Notes under the pieces: model-generated
Seen by the model: only the letters and a program-made list of their open reading frames with translations
What the model was told of the DNA's origin: nothing
Databases searched by the model: none
From: Luteimonas colneyensis
GTDB taxonomy: Bacteria > Pseudomonadota > Gammaproteobacteria > Xanthomonadales > Xanthomonadaceae
Direction: 5' to 3'
DNA length: 64,000 nt
Assembly (NCBI RefSeq): GCF_014836665.1
Contig: NZ_JACSQJ010000001.1
Span: forward strand, 248,001-312,000
Shown: positions 29,059 through 38,397 of the stretch, piece by piece
Layout: every line of letters starts with the position of its first letter
Position numbering within the stretch: position 1 is the stretch's first letter
Made by a program: the position numbers and the translations under genes

Positions 29059-29874
29059 GTGCCCGAAGGCCCGGAAATCCGCCGCGCCGCCGATCGCCTG
29101 GCCGAGGCGGTGGCGGGCGAGCCGATCACGCGGGCGATGTTCGCCTTCCCGGAGCTGAAGCGCTTCGAGGCCGACCTCGTCGGACGGCGCATCGAGTCGA
29201 TCGTCCCCCGTGGCAAGGCGCTGCTCACCCGCTTCGACCACGGCTGGACCATGTACAGCCACAACCAGCTCTACGGCGTCTGGCGCGTCCTCGCCACCGG
29301 CGAGCAGCCAAGGGCGACGAAGCGCTCGCTGCGCGTGGCCTTCGAGACCGCCCGCGGTGCTATCCGGCTGTACTCGGCGTCCGACGTCTCGATGTGGCGC
29401 AGCGACGAGGTCGAGTCGCATCCCTTCCTGCAGGGCCTGGGGCCGGACGTGCTCGATCCCGCGCTCGATGTCGCCGGCGTGGCCGCGCGCCTGCAGTCGC
29501 CGGCCTTCCGCGGCCGTGCGCTGGCAAGCCTGCTGCTCGACCAGGGCTTCCTCGCCGGCATGGGCAACTACCTGCGCGCCGAAGTGCTGTTCGCCGCGGG
29601 ACTGCGACCGGAGCGTCGGCCGAAGACGCTCGACGCGGCCGCCACCGCGCGACTGGCGCAGGCCCTGCTCGACATCCCGCGGCACAGCTACGCCACCCGC
29701 GGCATCGCGCCGGCCGAGCGCATGCGCGAGGACTACCTCACCGACACGTCCGACGCCTTCCGCTTCCAGGTGTTCGGCCGCGACGGCCAGCCCTGCCCGG
29801 CCTGCGGCACGCGCATCGAGCGCATCCGCTCGGGATCGCGACGGCTCTACCTCTGCCCCGCCTGCCAGTCCTGA
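29059..29874 (+). CDS. nei: Endonuclease VIII (DNA glycosylase/AP lyase)
   Basis: This 271-residue base-excision repair enzyme removes oxidised pyrimidines. After the initiator Met it begins PEGPEI, giving the Pro nucleophile at position 2 and the catalytic Glu at 3. Lys53 falls in VPRGKALL. The C-terminal zinc finger is CPACG-x14-CPAC. The start codon is GTG, four bases after the SDR stop. Confidence 0.95.
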   Translation: MPEGPEIRRAADRLAEAVAGEPITRAMFAFPELKRFEADLVGRRIESIVPRGKALLTRFDHGWTMYSHNQLYGVWRVLATGEQPRATKRSLRVAFETARGAIRLYSASDVSMWRSDEVESHPFLQGLGPDVLDPALDVAGVAARLQSPAFRGRALASLLLDQGFLAGMGNYLRAEVLFAAGLRPERRPKTLDAAATARLAQALLDIPRHSYATRGIAPAERMREDYLTDTSDAFRFQVFGRDGQPCPACGTRIERIRSGSRRLYLCPACQS

Positions 29875-29905
29875 CGACCCGGGCCGGCGCGGGTAAGCTT
29901 GCGGG

Positions 29906-31330
29906 ATGCGACGCTACGCACACGTCATCGGCAGCGGCACGCGCGAGGCCGCCAGCGCACGCTGGCGCGAGGTGTTCGAGCCGGCCTCGGGCAAGGCGTA
30001 TGCCGAAGTGGCGGATGGCGATGCCTCCGACGTCGATGCCGCGGCCGCCGCGGCCAGCGCGGCGTTCCCGGCCTGGTCGGGCCTGCGCAACAGCGAGCGC
30101 TCGCGCCACCTCGAGCGCCTGGCCGATGCGCTGGAGGCGCGGCTGGACGAGTTCGCCCACGCCGAGGCCCGCGACGGCGGCAAGCCCTATGCGCTGGCAC
30201 GCGACGCGGAGATCCCGCGCGCGGTGTCCAATCTGCGCTTCTTCGCCCATGCCGCCACCCAGTTCAGCAGCGAATCGCACCACGGCGAGGCCGGGCTGAA
30301 CTACACCCTGCGCCAGCCGCTGGGCGTGGTCGGCACGATCTCGCCCTGGAACCTGCCGCTCTACCTGTTCACCTGGAAGATCGCGCCGGCGCTGGCGGCC
30401 GGCAACACCGTGGTGGCCAAGCCCTCCGAAGTGACTCCGGCGACCGCGACGATGCTCGGCGAACTGGCGCTGGACGCCGGGCTGCCGGCGGGCGTGTTCA
30501 ACGTGGTGCACGGCGGCGGGCCCGAGGTCGGCGAGGCCATCGTGCGCCACGACGCGATCAGGGCGGTGTCGTTCACGGGCAGCACGGCCGTCGGTCGACG
30601 CATTGCCGGCATCGCGGGGCCGGCGCTGAAGAAGGTCTCGCTGGAGCTGGGCGGCAAGAACCCGACGCTCGTCTTCGCCGACAGCGACTGGCGCGGACAT
30701 CTCGACACCATCGTCCGTTCGGCCTTCCAGAACAGCGGCCAGATCTGCCTCTGCGGCTCGCGCATCCTGGTCGAACGCCGCGTGCTTGCCGAGTTCCGCG
30801 ACGCCTTCGTCCAGGCCGCGCTCGCGCTGCGCCCCGGCGACCCCATGGACCGCGACGCCAACCTCGGCCCGCTGGTCTCGCAGGCGCACTTCGACAAGGT
30901 CGTGGCCGCGATCGCCCGCGCGCGCGACGAGGGTGGCCGGGTGCTGTGCGGCGGTGGCGCGCTGGAGCGCCCGGGCTGGTTCGTCGCGCCCACGGTGATC
31001 GAGGGCCTGGGCCCCGACTGCGCGAGCAACCGCGAGGAGATCTTCGGGCCGGTCGCGACCCTGCAGGCCTTCGACGACGACGATCACGCCCTGGCCCTGG
31101 CCAACGCCGGAGACTATGGCCTGGCGGCCTCGGTATGGACCCGCGACCTCGCCCGCGCGCACCGCTTCGGCGCGCAGCTGCGCTGCGGCATCGTCTGGAT
31201 CAACGCCTGGCTGGTGCGCGACCTGCGCACGCCCTTCGGCGGCATGGGCCAGTCCGGCCTCGGCCGCGAAGGCGGGCTGGAGGCGATGCGCTTCTTCACC
31301 GAACCGCGCAACGTCTGCATCGCCACCTGA
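29906..31330 (+). CDS. nbaE: 2-aminomuconate-6-semialdehyde dehydrogenase
   Basis: This 474-residue NAD-dependent aldehyde dehydrogenase should oxidise 2-aminomuconate semialdehyde to 2-aminomuconate in kynurenine degradation. It shows SPWNLPLYLFTWKIAPALAAGN, the Glu-containing LELGGKNP, and the active-site block NSGQICLCGSRI, which matches AMSDH enzymes of the ALDH8 group. EEIFGPV and the GGMGQSGLGREGG end follow. The substrate is inferred from these motifs plus the adjacent deaminase, dioxygenase and decarboxylase genes. Confidence 0.87.
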   Translation: MRRYAHVIGSGTREAASARWREVFEPASGKAYAEVADGDASDVDAAAAAASAAFPAWSGLRNSERSRHLERLADALEARLDEFAHAEARDGGKPYALARDAEIPRAVSNLRFFAHAATQFSSESHHGEAGLNYTLRQPLGVVGTISPWNLPLYLFTWKIAPALAAGNTVVAKPSEVTPATATMLGELALDAGLPAGVFNVVHGGGPEVGEAIVRHDAIRAVSFTGSTAVGRRIAGIAGPALKKVSLELGGKNPTLVFADSDWRGHLDTIVRSAFQNSGQICLCGSRILVERRVLAEFRDAFVQAALALRPGDPMDRDANLGPLVSQAHFDKVVAAIARARDEGGRVLCGGGALERPGWFVAPTVIEGLGPDCASNREEIFGPVATLQAFDDDDHALALANAGDYGLAASVWTRDLARAHRFGAQLRCGIVWINAWLVRDLRTPFGGMGQSGLGREGGLEAMRFFTEPRNVCIAT

Positions 31331-31363
31331 TCACGCACCCCTTTCGCAAGGCACGGAACCCCC

Positions 31364-32026
31364 ATGTACCGAATGCACGACCTCCTCGAACGCAACCGCA
31401 TCTGGGCCGAGCGCGCCCGCGCCGAGGACCCGGGCTTCTTCAGCCGCCTGTCCGGGCTGCAGCACCCGAAGTACCTCTGGATCGGCTGCTCGGACTCGCG
31501 CGTGCCGGCCAACCAGATCATCGACATGAACCCCGGCGAGGTCTTCGTCCACCGCAACATCGCCAACGTGGTGGTGCATACGGACCTCAACTGCCTGTCG
31601 GTGATCCAGTACGCGATCGACGTGCTGAAGGTCGAGCACATCCTGGTGGTCGGCCACTACGGCTGCGGCGGCGTGGGCGCGGCGCTCGACGGCCAGCGCG
31701 TGGGCCTGGCCGACAACTGGATCCGCCACGTCAAGGACGTCAAGCACAAGCACCGCGCCATCATCGAGGCCATCGACAGCGACGAGATCCGCCATGACCG
31801 CCTGTGCGAGCTCAACGCCCTGGAGCAGATGATCAACGTCTGCGAGACCACGGTGGTGCGCGAAGCCTGGGCGCGCGGGCAGCAGCTCGCGGTGCACGCC
31901 TGGGTGTACTCGCTGCGCGACGGCCGGGTGCACGACCTCGGGCTGTCGATCGACTCCCCGGCCGCGCTGCCCGAGCAGTACGAGCCGGCGCTGCAGCGCA
32001 TCAGCGACGACCGCGAGGACCGCTGA
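31364..32026 (+). CDS. can: Beta-class carbonic anhydrase
   Basis: This 220-residue zinc enzyme interconverts CO2 and bicarbonate in the cytoplasm. The zinc ligands are visible at Cys42 and Asp44 (GCSDSRVPAN), His98 and Cys101 (VVGHYGCGG), as in E. coli Can. It sits between the dehydrogenase and deaminase of the kynurenine pathway on the same strand (33 bases after one, 1 base before the other). This suggests it handles CO2 released by the decarboxylase encoded three genes later. Confidence 0.96.
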   Translation: MYRMHDLLERNRIWAERARAEDPGFFSRLSGLQHPKYLWIGCSDSRVPANQIIDMNPGEVFVHRNIANVVVHTDLNCLSVIQYAIDVLKVEHILVVGHYGCGGVGAALDGQRVGLADNWIRHVKDVKHKHRAIIEAIDSDEIRHDRLCELNALEQMINVCETTVVREAWARGQQLAVHAWVYSLRDGRVHDLGLSIDSPAALPEQYEPALQRISDDREDR

Positions 32027-32027
32027 G

Positions 32028-32465
32028 GTGGCCGGCGACGTCGTCCACGCATCCGCCGCGCCGAAGCCGGTGGGCGCCTACCCGCACGCGCGGCGCGTCG
32101 GCGGCCTGCTGTTCCTGTCCGGCATCGGGCCGCGCGACCCGGCCAGCGACGCCATTCCCGGCAACGACTACTTCGCCGACGGCCGCCTGCGCGGCTACGA
32201 CATCGGCGCCCAGGCCCGCGCCGTGTTCGCCAACGTCCGCGCCGTGCTCGAGGCCAGCGACGCCCGCTGGGAGGACCTGGTCGACGTGACCGTGTACCTC
32301 ACCGACATGGCGCGCGACTTCAAGACCTACAACGCGGTCTGGGCCGAGCATTTCCCGGACCCCGCCACCGCGCCCTGCCGCACCACGCTGGGCATCACCG
32401 CGCTGCCGACGCCGATCGCGATCGAGCTCAAGTGCGTCGCCGCCATCCAGGGAGACCGGCCATGA
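32028..32465 (+). CDS. nbaF: RidA-family 2-aminomuconate deaminase
   Basis: This 145-residue protein of the YjgF/YER057c/RidA fold normally forms trimers. It shows [23 protein letters not shown] and ends with [21 protein letters not shown]. In this context it should deaminate 2-aminomuconate to 4-oxalocrotonate. General RidA enzymes hydrolyse other enamines, so the substrate rests on location. It starts at GTG one base after can and overlaps the next gene by 4 bases. Confidence 0.85.
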   Translation: MAGDVVHASAAPKPVGAYPHARRVGGLLFLSGIGPRDPASDAIPGNDYFADGRLRGYDIGAQARAVFANVRAVLEASDARWEDLVDVTVYLTDMARDFKTYNAVWAEHFPDPATAPCRTTLGITALPTPIAIELKCVAAIQGDRP

Positions 32466-33010
32466 TCCCCGCACCGCTGAATTTCCGGAAGTGGATCGAA
32501 GACAACCGCCACCTGCTCAAGCCGCCGGTGGGCAACAAGTGCATCTACGACGGCGACTTCATCGTCATGGTGGTGGGTGGCCCGAACGCGCGCACGGACT
32601 ACCACTTCGAGGAGGGACCCGAGTGGTTCTACCAGCTCGAAGGCGAGATGGTGCTGCGCATCCAGGAGGACGGGAAGGTGCGCGACGTGCCGATCCGCGC
32701 CGGCGAGACCTTCCTGCTGCCGCCGCGCGTGCCGCATTCGCCGCAGCGCGCCGAGGGCTCGATCGGCCTGGTCATCGAGCGCAGGCGGCTGCCGCACGAG
32801 GACGACGGCCTGATGTGGTTCTGCGAGGCCTGCAACGCGAAGGTGTACGAGGAATTCTTCCATCTCGAGGACATCGAGCAGGACTTCTTCCGCGTCTTCG
32901 AGACCTTCTACCGCAGCGAGGACCTGCGCACCTGCAAGGCCTGCGGGCACCTCAATCCCAGGCCGACGCGCTACGAGATGCAGGCGGATTCGCAGGCGGA
33001 CATCACCTGA
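32462..33010 (+). CDS. nbaC: 3-hydroxyanthranilate 3,4-dioxygenase
   Basis: This 182-residue cupin dioxygenase opens the ring of 3-hydroxyanthranilate to 2-amino-3-carboxymuconate semialdehyde. The iron ligands His48, Glu54 and His92 ([18 protein letters not shown]) match known bacterial enzymes with a constant offset. A C-terminal rubredoxin-like iron site is intact: Cys121-x2-Cys124 and Cys158-x2-Cys161. The ATG overlaps the upstream stop by 4 bases. Confidence 0.96.
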   Translation: MIPAPLNFRKWIEDNRHLLKPPVGNKCIYDGDFIVMVVGGPNARTDYHFEEGPEWFYQLEGEMVLRIQEDGKVRDVPIRAGETFLLPPRVPHSPQRAEGSIGLVIERRRLPHEDDGLMWFCEACNAKVYEEFFHLEDIEQDFFRVFETFYRSEDLRTCKACGHLNPRPTRYEMQADSQADIT

Positions 33011-33011
33011 C

Positions 33012-34037
33012 ATGCTGAAGATCGACATCCATGCGCACTACCTGCCACGCGACTGGCCGGACCTCGCCCGCAAGTACGGCGACGAGCGCTTCCCGGTGAT
33101 CCACCACACCGAGGACGGCCGCCACCGCATCTACAAGGACGGGCGCTTCTTCCGCGAGATCTGGTCCAAGACCTGGGATCCACAGGAGCGCATCGACGAC
33201 TACGCGAAGTTCGGCGTGCAGGTGCAGGTGATCAGCACCGTGCCAGTGATGTTCAGCTACTGGGCGAAGCCCAACCAGGCGCTGGAGCTGCACCAGGCGC
33301 TCAACGACCACATGGCCGAGACCTGCCGCGCGCACCCGCGCCACTACGCCGGCATCGGCACCGTGCCGCTGCAGTCGCCGCGGCTGGCGGTACAGGAGCT
33401 CGAACGCTGCATGGACCAGCTCGGCCTGCAGGGCGTGCAGATCGGCTCGCACGTGCAGGTGTCGCCGGACGTGCACTGGAACCTGGACGCACCGGAGCTG
33501 TTCCCGTTCTTCGAAGCCGCTGCCGACCTGGGCGCGGCGGTCCTGGTGCATCCCTGGGACATGATGGGCACGCCGACCATGCCCAAGTACTGGCTGCCCT
33601 GGCTGGTCGGCATGCCGGCCGAGCAGTCGCGCGCAGCCTGCTCGCTGGTGTTCGGCGGCGTGCTCGAGCGGCTGCCGAAGCTGAAGATCTGCATGGCGCA
33701 CGGCGGCGGCAGCTTCCCCTACACCATCGGCCGCATCGAGCACGGCTTCAACATGCGCCCCGACCTGGTGGCCACCGACAACCCGCGCAACCCGCGCGAA
33801 TACCTGTCGCGGCTCTACTTCGACTCCTGGGTCGCCGACGACCGCGCGCTGCAGTACCTGCTCGACACCTGCGGCGTCGACCGCGTGATGCTGGGCACCG
33901 ACTATCCATTCCCGCTCGGCGAACAGCACCCCGGCGCCGGCATCGACGCCCTCGCCCTCGACCCCACCGCCCAGGCCCGCCTGTACCACGGCACCGCCCT
34001 GGAATGGCTGGGCCTGCCGCGCTCGCGCTTTGCGTGA
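33012..34037 (+). CDS. nbaD: 2-amino-3-carboxymuconate-6-semialdehyde decarboxylase
   Basis: This 341-residue zinc amidohydrolase-fold decarboxylase (ACMSD) diverts the ring-cleavage product away from quinolinate and releases CO2. The metal motif HAH is at residues 7-9 (DIHAHYLP). A His ligand is in VLVHPWDMMG, and the Asp is in MLGTDYPFPLGEQHPG. It begins one base after the dioxygenase gene. A large hairpin element separates it from kynU. Confidence 0.96.
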   Translation: MLKIDIHAHYLPRDWPDLARKYGDERFPVIHHTEDGRHRIYKDGRFFREIWSKTWDPQERIDDYAKFGVQVQVISTVPVMFSYWAKPNQALELHQALNDHMAETCRAHPRHYAGIGTVPLQSPRLAVQELERCMDQLGLQGVQIGSHVQVSPDVHWNLDAPELFPFFEAAADLGAAVLVHPWDMMGTPTMPKYWLPWLVGMPAEQSRAACSLVFGGVLERLPKLKICMAHGGGSFPYTIGRIEHGFNMRPDLVATDNPRNPREYLSRLYFDSWVADDRALQYLLDTCGVDRVMLGTDYPFPLGEQHPGAGIDALALDPTAQARLYHGTALEWLGLPRSRFA

Positions 34038-34049
34038 CACTTGTTTTTG

Positions 34050-34173
34050 GCCACGGATGACACGGATGAACGCGGATTTACACGGATAGAGCGAAGGCCT
34101 TGAATGGCCCGCGTTCAATTGATCGCTTTTGTTCTATCCGTGTAAATCCGCGTTCATCCGTGTCATCCGTGGC
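34050..34173. repeat. Decamer hairpin element, perfect 41-bp arms
   Basis: Arms 34050-34090 and 34133-34173 are perfect inverted copies of 41 bases around a 42-base loop. Each arm is built of repeats about 10 bases long sharing the core CRCGGAT (ccacggatga, cacggatgaa, cgcggattta, cacggataga). It occupies most of the gap between the decarboxylase gene and kynU and ends 14 bases before the kynU start. Confidence 0.95.
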
Positions 34174-34187
34174 AAAAGGGCTTTTCA

Positions 34188-35480
34188 ATGACCAACCCGT
34201 ACACCGACCAGTACGCCACAGCCCTCGACGATGCCGACCCGCTGCGCGGGCTGCGCGCGGAGTTCCACGTGCCGCGGCACGGCGACGGCGAGCAGGCCTA
34301 TTTCGTGGGCAATTCGCTGGGCCTGCAGCCGAAGGCGGCGCGGGCGCACGTGGAGGACGTGCTCGACAAGTGGGCCGCGGAAGCCGTCGAGGCGCACTTC
34401 ACCGGCACCACGCAGTGGATGCCCTACCACGCCCTGCTGCGCGAGCCGCTGGCGCGGGTGGTCGGCGCGGAACCCGAGGAGGTGGTGGCGATGAATTCGC
34501 TGACCGCCAACCTGCACTTCATGCTGGTCAGCTTCTACCGGCCGACGCGCGAGCGGCCGGCGATCCTGATGGAGGCCGGTGCGTTTCCGTCCGACCGCTA
34601 TGCGCTGGAGTCACAGCTGCGCTTCCACGGCTTCGACCCGGCCACCGACCTGATCGAACTCGAGCCTGACCAGCCCGGGGGACGGTTCTCGATGGAGGCG
34701 ATCGCGCGCGCGATCGAGCTGCACGGGCCGCGGCTGGCGCTGGTGCTGTGGCCGGGCGTGCAGTACCGCACCGGCCAGGCCTTCGACGTCGCGGAGATCA
34801 CGCGGCTGGGGCACGCCGCCGGAGCAATCGTGGGCTTCGACCACGCGCATGCCGCCGGCAACCTGGCGCTGCGCCTGCATGACGACGGCCCGGACTTCGC
34901 GGTGTGGTGCCACTACAAGTACATGAACGCCGGCCCGGGGGCGGTGGCGGGCTGCTTCGTGCACGCGCGCCATGCGCGCACCGACCGTCCGCGCTTCGCC
35001 GGCTGGTGGGGGCACGAGGAGGCCACGCGCTTCCGCATGGAGCCGACGTTCCAACCCACGCCCGGCGCCGACGGCTGGCAGCTCAGCAATCCACCGATCC
35101 TTGGGCTGGCGCCGCTGCGCGCGTCGCTGGAACTTTTTGACCGCGTCGGCATGCAGGCGCTGCGCGCGAAGTCGCTGTCGCTGACCGGCTACCTGGAAAC
35201 ACTGATCGCGCAGCGCCTGTCCGGCACGCTGGCCATCGTCACGCCGGGCGATCCGGGGCAGCGCGGCGCCCAGCTCTCGCTGCGCGTGCTGGAAGGCCGC
35301 GGCCTGCGCGGACGCGACGCCGGGCGTTCGCTGTTCGACGCGCTGTCGGCGCAGGGCGTGCTCGGCGACTGGCGCGAACCCGACGTGATCCGGATCTCGC
35401 CGGCACCGATGTACAACAGCCACGCCGACGTGCTGCGCTTCGTGCGCGCCGCCGAAGCCTGGCGCGAGGGCCGGGCGTGA
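34188..35480 (+). CDS. kynU: Kynureninase
   Basis: This 430-residue PLP hydrolase cleaves kynurenine or 3-hydroxykynurenine to (3-hydroxy)anthranilate and alanine. The PLP lysine is in WCHYKYMNAGPG, and the Asp that holds the pyridine nitrogen is in GFDHAHAAGN. FVGNSLGLQPK near residue 40 is also diagnostic. The GTGA overlap with kmo couples the two. The upstream hairpin element may reduce read-through from the decarboxylase gene. Confidence 0.97.
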   Translation: MTNPYTDQYATALDDADPLRGLRAEFHVPRHGDGEQAYFVGNSLGLQPKAARAHVEDVLDKWAAEAVEAHFTGTTQWMPYHALLREPLARVVGAEPEEVVAMNSLTANLHFMLVSFYRPTRERPAILMEAGAFPSDRYALESQLRFHGFDPATDLIELEPDQPGGRFSMEAIARAIELHGPRLALVLWPGVQYRTGQAFDVAEITRLGHAAGAIVGFDHAHAAGNLALRLHDDGPDFAVWCHYKYMNAGPGAVAGCFVHARHARTDRPRFAGWWGHEEATRFRMEPTFQPTPGADGWQLSNPPILGLAPLRASLELFDRVGMQALRAKSLSLTGYLETLIAQRLSGTLAIVTPGDPGQRGAQLSLRVLEGRGLRGRDAGRSLFDALSAQGVLGDWREPDVIRISPAPMYNSHADVLRFVRAAEAWREGRA

Positions 35481-36892
35481 GCGGCGCGGCACCCCCGGCG
35501 CGGGCACCCGGTGGCGGCGTGGACGCGACGCAGCGCGAGGCCACCATCGTCGGCGCGGGCCTGGCGGGCGCACTGATGGCCACCCTCCTCGCCCAGCGCG
35601 GCTGGGCCGTCGAGGTCTACGAAAGCCGGGGCGACCCGCGCATCCACGGCTTCGCCGGCGGGCGGTCGATCAACCTCGCGCTGGCCGAACGCGGCCTGCA
35701 CGCGCTGCGCGCGGCCGACGCCGATCGCGACGTGCTCGCCCAGGCGGTGATGATGCGCGGGCGCATGGTGCATCCGCCGGGCGGCAGCCCGCAGCTGCAG
35801 CGCTACGGCCGCGACGACAGCGAGGTGATCTGGTCGGTCAGCCGCGGCGAACTCAACATCACCCTGATCAACGCAGCCGAAGCCGCCGGCGCACGGATCC
35901 ATTTCGACCGGCGGCTGGAATCGGTCGACTTCGTGGCGAAGCGGGCGTTCTACCGCGGCGGCGGCGAACTGCACCGCGTCGGCTTCGCCACCCTGATCGG
36001 CTGCGACGGTGCCGGCTCCACGCTGCGCGGGCAGATGCGCGCGAGGTCCGACCTGGGCGAACGCACCGAATGGCTCGGCCACGGCTACAAGGAGCTGGAG
36101 ATCCCGCCCGCGCCGGATGGCGACTTCCGCATCGAGCCGAACGCGCTGCATATCTGGCCGCGCGGGCGCTACATGTGCATCGCGCTGCCGAACGACGAGC
36201 GCACGTTCACGGTGACGCTGTTCATGGCGACGCAGGACGAAGGCAACGGTGACCCGAGCTTCGAGACCGTGCCCGACGCCGCCGCCGCGAGGGCGCTGTT
36301 CGAACGCGACTTCGCCGATGCGCTGCCGCTGATCCCCGGGCTCGACCACGACTTCGACGCCAACCCGATCGGCACGCTGGGAACGCTCTACCTCGAGCGC
36401 TGGCACCTCGGCGGCGACGCGGTGCTGATCGGCGACGCCGCGCACGCGATGGTGCCCTTCCACGGCCAGGGCATGAACTGCGCCTTCGAGGACTGCGTGG
36501 CGCTGGCGCGGCAGCTGGATGCGACCCGGGACCTCGCGGCGGCCTACGCCGCCTTCGAAGCCCGGCGCATGCCCGACGCCGCCGCCATCCAGAAGATGGC
36601 GCTCGACAACTACATCGAGATGCGCGACCTGGTCGACGACCCCGGCTTCCTGCTGCAGCGCGAGCTGGAGCTGGCGCTGCAGGCACGCCATCCCACCCGC
36701 TTCATCCCGCACTACGCCATGGTCACCTTCATGCGCATCCCCTACTCGCTGGCGCTGGAGCGCAGCGAAGTGCAGCGGGTGATCCTGGAGGATGCGACGC
36801 GGGGCCGATCCTCGCTGGATGACGTGGACATCGCGGCGCTGGATCCGGTGGTCGAGGCGGCCCTGACCCCGCTGGAGGACAGCCCGGCGTGA
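35477..36892 (+). CDS. kmo: Kynurenine 3-monooxygenase
   Basis: This 471-residue FAD monooxygenase makes 3-hydroxykynurenine. The dinucleotide site is TIVGAGLAGALMATLLAQRG near residue 17. GGRSINLALAERG, the DG motif in LIGCDGAGS and the second FAD motif LIGDAAHAMVPFHGQGMNCAFED are all present. It starts at GTG, overlapping kynU by 4 bases, and its stop overlaps sbcB. Confidence 0.96.
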   Translation: MSGAAPPARAPGGGVDATQREATIVGAGLAGALMATLLAQRGWAVEVYESRGDPRIHGFAGGRSINLALAERGLHALRAADADRDVLAQAVMMRGRMVHPPGGSPQLQRYGRDDSEVIWSVSRGELNITLINAAEAAGARIHFDRRLESVDFVAKRAFYRGGGELHRVGFATLIGCDGAGSTLRGQMRARSDLGERTEWLGHGYKELEIPPAPDGDFRIEPNALHIWPRGRYMCIALPNDERTFTVTLFMATQDEGNGDPSFETVPDAAAARALFERDFADALPLIPGLDHDFDANPIGTLGTLYLERWHLGGDAVLIGDAAHAMVPFHGQGMNCAFEDCVALARQLDATRDLAAAYAAFEARRMPDAAAIQKMALDNYIEMRDLVDDPGFLLQRELELALQARHPTRFIPHYAMVTFMRIPYSLALERSEVQRVILEDATRGRSSLDDVDIAALDPVVEAALTPLEDSPA

Positions 36893-38397
36893 CCGACAGT
36901 TTCCTGTTCTACGACCTGGAGACCTGGGGCACCGATCCGCGGCGCACCCGCATCGCGCAGTTCGCCGCGATCCGCACCGATGCCGACCTCGTCGAGCTGG
37001 GCGAGCCGATCGAGTTCCTCGTGCGCCCTGCCGACGACCTGCTGCCCTCGCCCGGCGCCTCGATGGTCACCGGGCTCGCCCCGCAGGACGCGCTCGCCGG
37101 CCTGTCCGAAGCCGAGGCCTTCGCCCGCATCGCCGACGAGATGTCCCGGCCGGGCACCTGCACGCTGGGCTACAACTCGCTGCGCTTCGACGACGAGTTC
37201 GTGCGCCACGGCCTGTTCCGCAACTTCCACGATCCCTACGAGCGCGAGTGGCGCAACGGCAACTGCCGCTGGGACCTGCTCGACGTGATGCGCCTGGCGC
37301 ACGCGCTGCGACCCGAGGGCATCGAATGGCCCCGTCGCGACGACGGTGCCACGTCGTTCCGGCTCGAATACCTGGCCGAGGCCAACGGCGTGCGCATCGG
37401 CGACGCGCACGAGGCGCTGTCGGACGTGCGCGCGCTGATCGGGCTGGCCCGGCTGTTCCGGACCGCCCAGCCACGGCTCTGGCAGTACGCGCTGGCGCTG
37501 CGCGACAAGCGCCACGTCGCCGGCATGCTCGACCCGTTCGCGATGACGCCGCTGCTGCACGTCTCGCAGCGCTATCCGGCCTCGCGCCTGTGCGCGGCGG
37601 CGGTGGTGCCGGTGGCGGTGCATCCGCAGATCGGCAACCGCGTCATCGTCTACGACCTCGACAGCGACCCGGACGGGCTGCTGGCGCTGTCGGCCGACGA
37701 GATCGCCGCGCGCCTGTACGTGCGCTCGGCCGACCTGCCCGAGGGCGTGTCGCGCGTGCCGCTGAAGGAAGTGCACACCAACCGCTGCCCCGCGCTGGTG
37801 CAGTGGAACCACCTGCGCCCGGCGGACTTGGAGCGCCTGGGGATCGATCGCGAGACCGCCGAGGCCCGCGCCGCCCGCATCCGCGCGCACGGCCCCGCGA
37901 TCGCGGAGAAGGTGCGCCACGTGTTCGCCCGCGAGCGCGACCCGCGCGAGCGGCCGGACGTCGACGCCGCGCTCTACGACGGCTTCGTCGGCGACGGCGA
38001 CAAGGCGCGCATGGCCCGCGTGCGCGCCACGCCTCCGGCGCAGCTGGGAACCACCGACTACGGGTTCCAGGACCCGCGCCTGGCCGAACTGCTGTTCCGC
38101 TACCGCGCCCGCAACTGGCCGGACACGCTGGATGTCGAAGCGCGGCTGCGCTGGGACGGGTACCGACGCCGGCGCCTGCATGCCGACGGCGGGCTGTCCG
38201 AACACACCTTCCAGACCTACTTCGACGACATCACCCGCCTGCGCGCCGAGTCGGCTGGCGACGCCGCGCGCCAGGCCCTGCTCGACCGCCTGGAGGACTG
38301 GGGCCGCGGGCTTGCGGCCGGCCTGCCCCCGGCCGACAACGCGACCGCCGGCAATGCCGAGGCCGGCGGCCCCGGCCACCCTGCTCCCACGCCATGA
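36889..38397 (+). CDS. sbcB: Exodeoxyribonuclease I
   Basis: This 502-residue single-strand 3'-5' exonuclease is used in mismatch repair and recombination. The DEDD-type domain begins FLFYDLETWGTDP, then LGYNSLRFDDEF, and has the His-Asp end DAHEALSDVRA. The SH3-like and C-terminal parts follow. It starts at GTG overlapping the kmo stop by 4 bases, so a DNA repair gene rides behind the kynurenine genes. Confidence 0.95.
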   Translation: MTDSFLFYDLETWGTDPRRTRIAQFAAIRTDADLVELGEPIEFLVRPADDLLPSPGASMVTGLAPQDALAGLSEAEAFARIADEMSRPGTCTLGYNSLRFDDEFVRHGLFRNFHDPYEREWRNGNCRWDLLDVMRLAHALRPEGIEWPRRDDGATSFRLEYLAEANGVRIGDAHEALSDVRALIGLARLFRTAQPRLWQYALALRDKRHVAGMLDPFAMTPLLHVSQRYPASRLCAAAVVPVAVHPQIGNRVIVYDLDSDPDGLLALSADEIAARLYVRSADLPEGVSRVPLKEVHTNRCPALVQWNHLRPADLERLGIDRETAEARAARIRAHGPAIAEKVRHVFARERDPRERPDVDAALYDGFVGDGDKARMARVRATPPAQLGTTDYGFQDPRLAELLFRYRARNWPDTLDVEARLRWDGYRRRRLHADGGLSEHTFQTYFDDITRLRAESAGDAARQALLDRLEDWGRGLAAGLPPADNATAGNAEAGGPGHPAPTP

